From the NCBI GenBank assembly GCA_964537825.1, contig CAZIDL010000040.1, forward strand, positions 1 to 23,042: 23,042 bases of DNA, in the 5' to 3' direction. The notes beneath the pieces were generated by a model. It searched no databases, was not told the DNA's origin, and was given only the letters and a program-made list of their open reading frames with translations. The DNA is from CAZIDL01 sp964537825 (GTDB taxonomy: Bacteria; Bacteroidota; Bacteroidia; Flavobacteriales_D; CAYVSK01). The position numbers and the translations under genes are program-made. Positions 1 to 7,095 of this stretch are shown here, piece by piece (position 1 is the first letter of the stretch; each line of letters starts with the position of its first letter).

Positions 1-1013
1 TTCAAAAGAGCTGGGTCGACACGTTGGATGATACGATCGCAGTGGTCACAGCCAACGCGGACCTCTCTAAGGCAGATTCCATGGAGCAAAGACTGGAGCA
101 GAACGGCGCCCACGAAGCAAGCATCGTCCAGGGAATCCCATCCAAGAGTGACGATCCAGCGTACGCTCAGATCGTTCGTCGGGCCGAAGGGCTCTTTTTC
201 GTGAACAGCCTTTACGACAGCCTAATGAACACCTTGGGGCAAGGGGTCTTGGGAACGGCCCTGCGTACGAAGATCGATAGCCCCACCATTCCCAAGGCCT
301 TTATGGGGAGCGATGCCCGTCTGGCCGGAGCCAGTTTCGTGCGATACTACGATTCCAGCAATGCTTCTTTTTACCACGAGCTGGAGTTCGAAACGGGGTT
401 GAAGGTCATGGAAGGAACGATCATCATCCCTCGATGCTTCGACCCGAACGGATCGATCGAGAACGCGACAGCCAGCATTCCCTATGGGATGCTGACGGAC
501 AGCCTACGCTATGGAGTCCAGATACCAGAGGAAAATTATACTCATTATCATCAACTCGGATGGTCCCTCGGCCTCCAGGCTTATGGCCCCTATCCGCTTC
601 CGGTATGGGGAAACTCATTTGAACGTTATGACCTCGCTTCTGACACCCTGAACAGCACCGGCCTTCCACGGCAGATCGCAGGTTTCCAAAGGATGCAGCT
701 CGCGTTGGCGGACTCAGCGAACCCGGCCTATCTCAAATTACTGGACGGAATGGTCCCAAAGCCCTCAGCTAGAAAGACCGAAAAGCTGGATCTGATCCAA
801 AATCCGGTCCACTCGGATCTCCGGTATATGAACCATTCGGAAAGAAGGGGCCGTTACCGTATCATCACCCCTCGAGGACGCGTCCTCAAACGAGGATCCC
901 TTCAAAAAGGGCGGGGAGGGATCGAACTATCGGGGCTCCCCAATGGGACCTATATTCTGAACTATCGAACGGAGGCCGGACACTCGGGAGCGGAACGCTT
1001 CATCAAAGAATAG
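1..1013 (+). CDS. Cyanophycinase-like (peptidase S51 family) secreted protein with T9SS C-terminal sorting domain, 5' truncated
   Basis: The reading frame is open to the left edge, so the N-terminus lies outside the window. The first in-frame start-like codon is a TTG at 24, which probably falls inside the protein. Counting from that TTG, residues about 1-180 have the layout of cyanophycinase/S51 proteins: a beta strand IAVVTAN, a segment AEGLFFVNSLYDSLM where the family has A-GIFFTGGDQ, then the nucleophile-elbow region, then GLKVMEGTIIIPRCFD where the family has GLGLL-G-DQHF. The elbow reads MGSDARLAGASF rather than GTSAGA, and DQHF has become PRCF, so the usual Ser and His appear lost. The last 70 or so residues (LIQNPVHSDLRY to the C-terminal NGTYILNYRTEAGHSGAERF) look like a T9SS type A sorting domain, which implies secretion or surface attachment. 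The S51 assignment comes from remembered motifs and is moderate; the sorting domain is firmer. Confidence 0.6.
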   Translation, partial: QKSWVDTLDDTIAVVTANADLSKADSMEQRLEQNGAHEASIVQGIPSKSDDPAYAQIVRRAEGLFFVNSLYDSLMNTLGQGVLGTALRTKIDSPTIPKAFMGSDARLAGASFVRYYDSSNASFYHELEFETGLKVMEGTIIIPRCFDPNGSIENATASIPYGMLTDSLRYGVQIPEENYTHYHQLGWSLGLQAYGPYPLPVWGNSFERYDLASDTLNSTGLPRQIAGFQRMQLALADSANPAYLKLLDGMVPKPSARKTEKLDLIQNPVHSDLRYMNHSERRGRYRIITPRGRVLKRGSLQKGRGGIELSGLPNGTYILNYRTEAGHSGAERFIKE

Positions 1014-1014
1014 A

Positions 1015-1278
1015 TCAAGGATCGGCTTCCGCCTTCTCTTTTTCCTCCCTCTTCGGCACCGGGTCGACCCCTCTCCCGCCCCAGGGATGGCATTTGGATA
1101 TTCGCTTCAGGGCCATCCACCCTCCTTTCATAACACCCCATTCCCGGATCGCTTGGACGCTGTATTCCGAACAGGAGGGATAAAACCGGCAACTACCCCC
1201 CGTCAAAGGCGAAATGGCATATTGATAAAAACGGACGACGCCGATCGCGAGGCGGTGATGAAGCTTCGCCCCTTTCAT
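1015..1278 (-). CDS. yidD: Membrane protein insertion efficiency factor YidD
   Basis: This is a small, 87-residue protein of the YidD (DUF37) family, thought to assist YidC-dependent insertion of inner-membrane proteins at the cytoplasmic face. The family signature is complete: RFYQYAISPL near residues 16-25, GGSCRFYPSCSEY at 27-39 with Cys30 and Cys36, and KCHPW with Cys63, followed by GGRGVDPVP. The tail after about residue 75 is charged (KREEKEKAEADP), as is common in the family. Its ATG overlaps the dcd stop codon by four bases (ATGA), so the two are probably translationally coupled. It is not next to rnpA, rpmH or yidC here. Its stop lies one base from the stop of the convergent S51-like gene. 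Confidence 0.95.
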   Translation of the reverse strand: MKGAKLHHRLAIGVVRFYQYAISPLTGGSCRFYPSCSEYSVQAIREWGVMKGGWMALKRISKCHPWGGRGVDPVPKREEKEKAEADP

Positions 1279-1808
1279 CCCTTCTTCTTTTCGGCGAGGT
1301 CCTCGTGGAACTTGCTGGCCTGAATGTCCGCATTGTCCTGATACTTGCCGTTAGCATACGGCTCGTAGGACCCTTGGATGGTATGATAGAAGATCTGGCA
1401 GATCTCTACCCACGGATAGATGCGGATCGGCTGCACGCAGAACATCTCGAGCGTCCAATAACCGTTGAAGCCGATATCACCGAACCCGGCCGTTACATGT
1501 ACAAAGAGCCCTAAACGTCCGACCGAGGAGCGTCCTTCGAGCATCGGTACGAAGCTGTCCGTTCGCGTGTGCTCATAGGTGCGGCCCAAATAAAGCGTGT
1601 GAGGTTCCAATTCGATCCCTTCAGGGGGGATCGTGATCCGGGAGCTCCGGTTCTCCTTCTTCATATCCAGGACACGGTCATCGTAAACGAGGAGTTCGTT
1701 GTGGATCCGAAGGTTGTAACTGTTGGGATTGAGCTGAGAGGGGTCGTAGGGAGAGATGAAGATCTCCTCGTTCAAGTGCTTTTCGATCTCTTTCCCGGAT
1801 AGGATCAT
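1275..1808 (-). CDS. dcd: dCTP deaminase
   Basis: The product deaminates dCTP to dUTP in the cytoplasm, supplying dUMP for thymidylate synthesis. The 177-residue sequence has the dCTP deaminase/dUTPase-like beta fold signature: QLNPNSYNLRI near residues 25-35, the nucleotide-binding EGRSSVGRLGLFVH at 91-104, and the deaminase motif GFGDIGFNGYWTLE at 108-121. Glu121 is the expected catalytic glutamate, equivalent to E138 in E. coli. It is a little shorter than the 193-residue E. coli enzyme. The ATG at 1808 is the only well-placed start and has no Shine-Dalgarno sequence; the leader is pyrimidine-rich instead. It is coupled to yidD by an ATGA overlap. A 218-base gap separates it from the upstream membrane-protein gene, so it may have its own promoter. 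Confidence 0.95.
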   Translation of the reverse strand: MILSGKEIEKHLNEEIFISPYDPSQLNPNSYNLRIHNELLVYDDRVLDMKKENRSSRITIPPEGIELEPHTLYLGRTYEHTRTDSFVPMLEGRSSVGRLGLFVHVTAGFGDIGFNGYWTLEMFCVQPIRIYPWVEICQIFYHTIQGSYEPYANGKYQDNADIQASKFHEDLAEKKKG

Positions 1809-2026
1809 GTGGAACGGCTTCTTTTTGCAAAGGAAGAGGTTTTGGGGGAAAAGGAGAAGGAGGAAGAAGGATCAGGATCAAAGGACAAAGGGAGCAAAGC
1901 CTTCCACCCTATTTGAGAGAGTAAAACGAGACTTCAGAACAGAATCCCCTCTTCAAAAGCTTTTCGATCAACCAAAAGCTTCAGCATCCTTAAACCGCCA
2001 GGGAAGCGGGGGGCGCAAGGACATTC
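1809..2026 (-). other. Non-coding gap upstream of dcd with a polypurine/polypyrimidine tract
   Basis: No credible gene is seen in these 218 bases. Positions 1844-1871 are 28 uninterrupted purines on the + strand, so a transcript reading into dcd would carry a long pyrimidine run in its leader. Two CAAAAGCTT direct repeats lie further upstream and are listed separately. No TAnnTTTG box was found. An open frame of about 100 codons on the + strand crosses this gap but is low-complexity Arg/Lys-rich, overlaps two real genes and was discarded. Confidence 0.5.
1954..1981. repeat. Pair of CAAAAGCTT direct repeats upstream of dcd
   Basis: CAAAAGCTT occurs at 1954-1962 and again at 1973-1981, a 19-base offset or about two helical turns. 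The first copy is extended to the palindrome AAAAGCTTTT (1955-1964). The spacing would suit a dimeric DNA-binding protein, but no regulator is indicated and the repeat is short enough to arise by chance. Confidence 0.3.
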
Positions 2027-2314
2027 TCAGCCCATCCCATACTGGACCCAGAGGAAGGCGAGGGTAAAGATCGTCAGGGCCGTCCAGGTCAAGAAGGTCC
2101 CGCTTCGAAACCGTGGATCATCGTATCGATGACGGGCCAATAGATAAGCGGCCAAGCCCCCGCTCAAAGCCATAATGACGAGAAAGAGGCGAACCGCATG
2201 GTCGACGAGCGATGGCTTCAAAATGAGAGCCATGCCGCAGAGCAGCGTCGCTAAGAGCGAACCAGCGCTCGTGATCTCATAACCTTGAAGCACTCTTTGG
2301 TCCCTTTCAGGCAT
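2027..2314 (-). CDS. Small three-helix membrane protein of unknown function
   Basis: The product is 95 residues, starting MPERDQRVLQGYEI, and is mostly hydrophobic. Three likely membrane helices lie near residues 17-33, 40-60 and 72-91, separated by a basic loop (ARHRYDDPRFRSG). No family was recognised. A longer version starting at 2347 exists, but the ATG at 2312-2314 is preferred because it overlaps the cysS stop by only eight bases (ATGCCTGA), a typical coupled arrangement. It lies last in the queD-folE-cysS run, before the 218-base gap. Translation by reinitiation after cysS is likely. The hydrophobic pattern and tight spacing support a real gene. Confidence 0.65.
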   Translation of the reverse strand: MPERDQRVLQGYEITSAGSLLATLLCGMALILKPSLVDHAVRLFLVIMALSGGLAAYLLARHRYDDPRFRSGTFLTWTALTIFTLAFLWVQYGMG

Positions 2315-3830
2315 CGGCTTTTTCCAGAAGTTCGTATTCGGTCCCATCGGGGCCGTCCTTGAGCTCGACGCCCACTTCTTTCAGCTCATCCCGGATCTTA
2401 TCGGCTAGCTGAAAATCCTTTCTGGCCCGGGCGTCGTTGCGGACCTCTATGAGGACTTGGATCACATCGTCCAAACGATCGTCCTTTTGAGCTTTGCTTT
2501 CGCGAGGTCTTAAACCCAGGATATCGAAGAGGAAGGTTTTATATACCTCCTTCATGCGCTCGAAAGCCTCCCCGGAAAGCTGTCCGATGTCCTCCTGCTT
2601 ATTCCGGAAAGCATGGATCTTGGCGGCGATCTCGAAAAGAGCTGCTAGCGTCCGCGCGGTATTGAAGTCATCGTTCATCTCCCTATAGCATCGATCGCAG
2701 AGCTCGTTCACTTCTTCGTCCAGTGCACCTCCCTGTCCACCAGGATGCTCCAATTCTTCGAGGGCCTCCGCAGCGTTCATAAGGCGCTCAAAACCTTTCT
2801 CCGCCGACTGCAGGGCTTCGTTGGAGAAATCGATCGTGCTGCGGTAATGGGAGCGGAGCATGAAGAAGCGGACGATCATCGGATCGTAGCCTTGCTCCAG
2901 GATCTCGTGCTCACCCGAAAAGAGCTCGAAGATGGTGATGAAGTTCCCGAGGGACTTGCTCATTTTCTGCCCCTGGATGGTGAGCATGTTGTTGTGCATC
3001 CAATAGCGCACCGGCTCTTCCTGATAAGCTCCCTGGGTTTGCGCGATCTCGCACTCGTGATGGGGGAATTGGAGGTCCATTCCCCCTCCGTGAATATCGA
3101 AGGGGACCCCCAGGTACTTGGAGCTCATCACCGTGCACTCAAGGTGCCACCCCGGAAAACCTTCACCCCAAGGCGAATTCCAACGCATGATGTGCTCAGG
3201 CTTCGCCTTCTTCCATAAAGCGAAATCGAGCGGGTAGCGCTTTTCCTCCTGGCCTTCGAGCTCTTCCCTCGAGCCGGCGACCAGGTCCTCTACGACCTTG
3301 CCCGAGAGCTCCCCATAGGGATTCCCTTCATCCAGGTACTTCTTCATGTCGAAATAGACCGAACCGTTCACTTCATAGGCCAAACCGTTCTCCATGATCT
3401 TCTGCACGAGCTCGACCTGCTCGATCATGTGGCCGGAGGCCTGTGGTTCGATGCTCGGAGGGATCGCGTTCAGTTTTCGAAGAGCATCGTGGTAGCGGAC
3501 CGTATAATATTGGACCACCTCCATGGGCTCGATCCGTTCCAAGCGGGCCTTTTTGGCGATCTTATCCTCCCCTTCACCGGCCTCTTCGTCCTCTAAATGC
3601 CCTACATCTGTAATATTCCGCACATAGCGGACCTTGTAGTCCAGATGGCGCAAGTAGCGAAAGACCGTATCGAAGGTGACCGCAGCCCGGGCATGTCCGA
3701 GGTGAGGTTCTCCATAAACGGTGGGACCACAAACGTACATTCCCACCAAGGGAGGCTTTGCCGGTTCAAAGTCCTTCTTCTCCCTGCTAAGGGAATCGTG
3801 AATGCGGAGCGGGCCCTGCGGGATCGCCAT
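2307..3830 (-). CDS. cysS: Cysteine--tRNA ligase
   Basis: This class I aminoacyl-tRNA synthetase charges tRNA-Cys with cysteine in the cytoplasm. All key elements are visible in 507 residues: MYVCGPTVYGEPHLGHAR at 31-48 with the HIGH-type motif HLGH (43-46), and KMSKS at 289-293. The four zinc ligands expected from E. coli CysRS are Cys34, Cys232 (WHLECTVM), His257 and Glu261 (FPHHECE). The anticodon-binding helical domain follows, with RKDFQLADKIRDELK near the end. The length is somewhat above the 461 residues of E. coli because of inserts and an acidic C-terminus. The ATG at 3830 is four bases after the folE stop, so it belongs to the same transcript. Confidence 0.98.
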   Translation of the reverse strand: MAIPQGPLRIHDSLSREKKDFEPAKPPLVGMYVCGPTVYGEPHLGHARAAVTFDTVFRYLRHLDYKVRYVRNITDVGHLEDEEAGEGEDKIAKKARLERIEPMEVVQYYTVRYHDALRKLNAIPPSIEPQASGHMIEQVELVQKIMENGLAYEVNGSVYFDMKKYLDEGNPYGELSGKVVEDLVAGSREELEGQEEKRYPLDFALWKKAKPEHIMRWNSPWGEGFPGWHLECTVMSSKYLGVPFDIHGGGMDLQFPHHECEIAQTQGAYQEEPVRYWMHNNMLTIQGQKMSKSLGNFITIFELFSGEHEILEQGYDPMIVRFFMLRSHYRSTIDFSNEALQSAEKGFERLMNAAEALEELEHPGGQGGALDEEVNELCDRCYREMNDDFNTARTLAALFEIAAKIHAFRNKQEDIGQLSGEAFERMKEVYKTFLFDILGLRPRESKAQKDDRLDDVIQVLIEVRNDARARKDFQLADKIRDELKEVGVELKDGPDGTEYELLEKADA

Positions 3831-3834
3831 AAAT

Positions 3835-4521
3835 TCAGCTCAGATCGTTACGGAGATGGTCAAGGAACTCTTTTCGGGCGTTATCCTCCTTGAACTTCCC
3901 GGAATATTCGGAGGTGACGGTCGTACTGTTATAATCGTTCACCCCTCGGGCACAGACGCAGAGATGATTGCTCTCGATCACCACTGCCACATCTTCCGTC
4001 TTCAAGGAATTTTTCATTTCCTCCAGGATCTGGAGGGTAAGCCTTTCCTGGACCTGCGGACGTTTCGAATAGTAATTGACGATCCGATTGATCTTGGAAA
4101 GACCGACCACTTTTCCATTGGAGATATACCCTACATGCGCCTTTCCGATCATGGGAAGGAAATGGTGCTCACAAGCTGAATAGAGGGTGATGTTCTTTTC
4201 GATGAGCATCTCCCCGTACTTGTACTTGTTGTCGAAAACTTTGATATCAGGCTTATTGGCAGGCTTTAAACCGCTGAAGATCTCTTCCACATACATTTTT
4301 GCCACCCGATGAGGAGTGCCCTTGAGGCTATCGTCATCCAGATCGAGCCCCAATGTTTCCATGATCGCTTCGAAATGTTCAGCGATGCGCTCGATCTTAT
4401 CTTGATCGGTCGTATCGAAAGCATCCTTGCGCAGGGGGGTTTCGATCAGTGGGTCGAGCTCGGTTTGCAAGCGCCCGTTCTTACCCTCCGGTTTGTGAGC
4501 AGCACCTTCGCTTTCTTCCAT
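3835..4521 (-). CDS. folE: GTP cyclohydrolase I
   Basis: The enzyme converts GTP to 7,8-dihydroneopterin triphosphate, the entry step to folate, queuosine and biopterin-type pterins. Numbered from the ATG at 4521 (228 residues), GTPHRVAKMYVEE lies at 68-80 and CEHHFLP at 117-123. With HLCVCARGV at 186-194 this gives zinc ligands Cys117, His120 and Cys188, equivalent to 110/113/181 in E. coli. SKINRIVNYYSKRPQVQERL is also present. The first 35 or so residues are a charged, poorly conserved extension. An upstream ATG at 4572 would overlap the preceding gene by 41 bases; the ATG at 4521 follows that stop by ten bases with GAAGAG just in front, so it is chosen. The previous gene uses this enzyme's product. 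Confidence 0.95.
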   Translation of the reverse strand: MEESEGAAHKPEGKNGRLQTELDPLIETPLRKDAFDTTDQDKIERIAEHFEAIMETLGLDLDDDSLKGTPHRVAKMYVEEIFSGLKPANKPDIKVFDNKYKYGEMLIEKNITLYSACEHHFLPMIGKAHVGYISNGKVVGLSKINRIVNYYSKRPQVQERLTLQILEEMKNSLKTEDVAVVIESNHLCVCARGVNDYNSTTVTSEYSGKFKEDNARKEFLDHLRNDLS

Positions 4522-4531
4522 CTCTTCGCGT

Positions 4532-4939
4532 TCACTCCCCGCTGTATTCAACGAAGTTCCTTTCGGTTTCATAGAGGACGGTTTTCAGGTTGAGCGAAGG
4601 GTCGAGCCTTTCGCGCAACCGTTTCCAGATCACCTGAACAATGTTCTCGGCGGTAGGGTTCAGTTCTGCGAAGATTTTCGTGTCCAGATTGAGGTTCTTG
4701 TGGTCGAAGGGTTGGATCACTTCCTCATCGATGAGCCCTTGAAGCGTCTTCAGATCGATCACGTATCCCCACTCAGGATCAACTTCTCCACTCACTTTTA
4801 CCACAAGCGTGTAATTGTGGCCGTGATAATCGGGGTTGTTACACTTTCCATAGACCTCCCGGTTGGCTTCTTCGCTAGCATTCGGATTATGCAATCGGTG
4901 CGCCGCGCAGAAGGCTGCTTTCCGGCAAACAGTGACCAT
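4532..4939 (-). CDS. queD: 6-pyruvoyl-tetrahydropterin / 6-carboxytetrahydropterin synthase (PTPS/QueD family)
   Basis: This 135-residue T-fold enzyme acts on dihydroneopterin triphosphate, made by the neighbouring FolE. His14 (AAHRL), His39 and His41 (HGHNY) are the zinc ligands, Cys33 is the catalytic cysteine, Asp79-His80 (FDHKNLNLD) complete the relay, and Glu124 (YETERNF) anchors the pterin. The Cys-to-HGH spacing (CNNPDYHGH, five intervening residues) matches animal PTPS, whereas E. coli QueD has three, so the product could be 6-pyruvoyl-tetrahydropterin rather than carboxytetrahydropterin. The symbol queD is therefore a family label. An upstream ATG at 5008 would add 23 residues, but a -7 box at 4957-4964 lies inside that stretch and homologues begin at the ATG used here. 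Confidence 0.93.
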   Translation of the reverse strand: MVTVCRKAAFCAAHRLHNPNASEEANREVYGKCNNPDYHGHNYTLVVKVSGEVDPEWGYVIDLKTLQGLIDEEVIQPFDHKNLNLDTKIFAELNPTAENIVQVIWKRLRERLDPSLNLKTVLYETERNFVEYSGE

Positions 4940-4956
4940 CGGCTCATTTGGGACAA

Positions 4957-4964
4957 CAAAATTA
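4957..4964 (-). promoter_or_regulatory. Putative Bacteroidota -7 box for the queD-folE-cysS transcript
   Basis: The minus strand reads TAATTTTG, matching the TAnnTTTG -7 element of Bacteroidota promoters. It ends 18 bases before the ATG at 4939, which predicts a leader of about ten bases. No convincing TTG -33 element was seen at the usual distance, so this is a half-site match. Confidence 0.45.
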
Positions 4965-4993
4965 CGAATTCGGGAAACAATAACCCGATCCTC

Positions 4994-5001
4994 TATCTTT
5001 G
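4994..5001 (+). promoter_or_regulatory. Putative Bacteroidota -7 box for the AI-2E permease operon
   Basis: TATCTTTG matches TAnnTTTG on the + strand, 54 bases before the ATG at 5056 and in the divergent gap with queD. No -33 TTG is evident at 19-21 bases upstream. The location is right but the evidence is one short motif. Confidence 0.4.
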
Positions 5002-5055
5002 TGAGCACCGACCATAAGCTTATTATCAGAAAAGCAAGCCTGTTAACGAAAACTC

Positions 5056-6120
5056 ATGGAGCCTTCCCGATCCTCCCAACGTCCACCGAACCTTAGCAGA
5101 CTCCTTCAATGGGGAGCGCTCTTTGCGGGGCTTATCCTTGCAGGATATTACCTCCGTTCGCTACTGATCCCGCTGATCTTCGCCTTTTTTCTATCCATGC
5201 TCGTGCTTCCCCTCTGCAACAAGATGGAGCGTATCGGGATCGGTCGCGTCCTTTCTTCACTGTTCGCGGTGATCCTGTTGACGCTGATATTCGCAGGGCT
5301 TATCACTTATTTGAGCTTTCAAGTCCAGAGCTTTATGCAGGAGCTCCCGGATCTGAAGGCCGAACTTATCGCTTATACGGAACAGGCCCTGAGAGGGGCA
5401 GAAGACCTCATAGGGAAGGACTTAAATGAGCTTTTCAACCTTCAGAACGGAAGTGGACTGATCCGTTCGGGCGGTTTGCTTTTCACGGGTGCGGTCTCAT
5501 TTACCTCGAGCATCCTCAGTTTCTTCGCCATCCTTCCTATTTACATCTTTCTGATCCTCTTTTACCGCGATTCTTTCAAACGCTTTCTGGAATATTTTCA
5601 ATTGGATCAGGAAGAGGAAGGAAGGAGGAAGCCGAACGCGATGCAACGGATCAAGGACCTATCCCAGGGTTATTTGATCGGTCTGCTCTTCGTGATCTTC
5701 ATCATCGCTGTATTGAACACCCTTGGACTTTTATTGCTCGGGATCGAATTAGCCATTCCCTTGGGAATATTCTCGGCCCTCCTAACGATCATCCCCTATG
5801 TCGGGGTGGTCGTAGGAGCATCGATGCCGACCCTGGTCGCCCTTTTGACCGAGGAAAGCCTTTGGTATCCGGTAGGAGTTATCGCCATCTATTCCTTTGT
5901 TCAGTTCCTTGAGGGCAATTTCATAACCCCCAAAGTGGTCGGGTCCAAAGTGGACATCAACCCCTTGGCTGCGATCGTCGGACTGCTCGCTGGTGGCTTC
6001 CTATGGGGAGTGGTCGGGATGATACTCGCCATTCCGATGCTTGGGATCCTAAAGGTCCTATGTGAGGAAATACCTGATCTCCGCCCTTTTGCCCTATTGT
6101 TGAACAACGAACGCTCATGA
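5056..6120 (+). CDS. AI-2E family transporter (PerM/YdiK-like permease)
   Basis: This is a 354-residue inner-membrane protein of the AI-2E/UPF0118 family. The hydropathy layout fits: two hydrophobic stretches near residues 16-50, one near 60-90, a soluble amphipathic segment (about 90-145), then helices near 150-175 and a cluster from about 205 to 340. Family-typical stretches are NLRSLLIPLIFAF-like YYLRSLLIPLIFAFF, GLLLLGIELAIPLGIFSALL, IIPYVGVVVGASMP, and QFLEGNFITPKVVGSKVDINP, followed by GGFLWGVVGMILAIP. Members export various small molecules or act as Na+/H+ antiporters, so the substrate cannot be named. It is first in a three-gene run with gaps of 21 and 15 bases. The start has no Shine-Dalgarno sequence, only an A-rich leader. 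Confidence 0.92.
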   Translation: MEPSRSSQRPPNLSRLLQWGALFAGLILAGYYLRSLLIPLIFAFFLSMLVLPLCNKMERIGIGRVLSSLFAVILLTLIFAGLITYLSFQVQSFMQELPDLKAELIAYTEQALRGAEDLIGKDLNELFNLQNGSGLIRSGGLLFTGAVSFTSSILSFFAILPIYIFLILFYRDSFKRFLEYFQLDQEEEGRRKPNAMQRIKDLSQGYLIGLLFVIFIIAVLNTLGLLLLGIELAIPLGIFSALLTIIPYVGVVVGASMPTLVALLTEESLWYPVGVIAIYSFVQFLEGNFITPKVVGSKVDINPLAAIVGLLAGGFLWGVVGMILAIPMLGILKVLCEEIPDLRPFALLLNNERS

Positions 6121-6141
6121 AGCGCTGATCAAGACGATAGA

Positions 6142-7080
6142 ATGGCCCGCATCCGAAAACTTAAAGACCTCTGGCGGATCATCAAGGATTCGGTGGTGGA
6201 TTTCTGGGAGGCCGATCCCATGAACCATGCAGCGGCCATCGCGTTCTACACGATCTTCAGTTTACCGGCCGTCCTGATCATCATCATTTCCATCGCGGGG
6301 TCCTTCTTCGGAAAGGAGAGCGTACGCGAGGAACTGTATGTGAACATCGCTGATACTGTCGGACAGGATTCCGCCGACCGTGTCCAGGCGATCATCGAGA
6401 ACACTTCGGTGGCCGAGCCCAGTACGATCGCCAACCTCGTGGGTATCGGGATCCTGCTCTTCTCAGCGACCACCGTATTCACCATCCTCCAGCACTCCTT
6501 GAACCAAATATGGCGGGTGATGGAAAAGCCGAACAAGAGCAGCCTGATCAAGCTTGCCATCGACCGGGGCATTTCCTTTCTAATGGTCATCCTCCTCGGT
6601 GCTATCATGGCCGCAAGCGTCTTGCTTGACACCGCCCTCGTCCTAATCAACGATTACCTCGACTCCGCCCTCCCTGAAAAGAAGTTCATCCTCGACCTCG
6701 ACTATTTCTTCAACCTTGCCAATTACCTGCTCAGTACCGTGGTGATCACCCTGATCTTCACGTTCATCTTTAAGATCCTGCCTGACGTTATCGTAAAATG
6801 GAAAGATGTGTTGATAGGGGCGATCGTGACATCGGTGCTCTTTTTGATCGGGAAATACCTGATGGGCCTTTACCTATCGACCACTTCAATGACCTCGGCT
6901 TATGGAGCTGCGGGATCGCTGGTCATCCTCCTGATGTGGGTCTATTATTCGGCATTCATCCTTTTATACGGTGCGAACTTCACCAAGATCCACGCGAAAT
7001 ATTCCGGCCGACCCATCGTACCTCGCAAGCGCGCAGTGGCCTATAAGATCCGGGAAGCGGACTTTTTCGAGGAAAGCTGA
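6142..7080 (+). CDS. YihY/virulence factor BrkB family membrane protein
   Basis: The 312-residue protein has the YihY/BrkB (formerly 'ribonuclease BN') pattern of six membrane helices: near residues 28-50, 88-110, 133-160, 180-205, 215-240 and 250-275. Family landmarks are DPMNHAAAIAFYTIFSLPAVLI near the first helix, LFSATTVFTILQHSLNQIWRV, and the late TSAYGAAGSLVILLMWVYYSAFILLYGANFTK, with a charged cytoplasmic tail ending DFFEES. The family is conserved in inner membranes but its molecular role is unsettled; the ribonuclease assignment was abandoned. It starts 21 bases after the AI-2E stop and 15 bases before the glycosyltransferase gene, so it is probably part of one transcript. Confidence 0.92.
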   Translation: MARIRKLKDLWRIIKDSVVDFWEADPMNHAAAIAFYTIFSLPAVLIIIISIAGSFFGKESVREELYVNIADTVGQDSADRVQAIIENTSVAEPSTIANLVGIGILLFSATTVFTILQHSLNQIWRVMEKPNKSSLIKLAIDRGISFLMVILLGAIMAASVLLDTALVLINDYLDSALPEKKFILDLDYFFNLANYLLSTVVITLIFTFIFKILPDVIVKWKDVLIGAIVTSVLFLIGKYLMGLYLSTTSMTSAYGAAGSLVILLMWVYYSAFILLYGANFTKIHAKYSGRPIVPRKRAVAYKIREADFFEES

Positions 7081-7095
7081 ACAGCCCCTTACCCC

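Noticed and set aside
1756..2067. A 103-codon frame on the + strand crossing the gap before dcd
   Set aside because: It overlaps dcd and the small membrane gene antisense, and its protein is low-complexity Lys/Arg from the purine tract.
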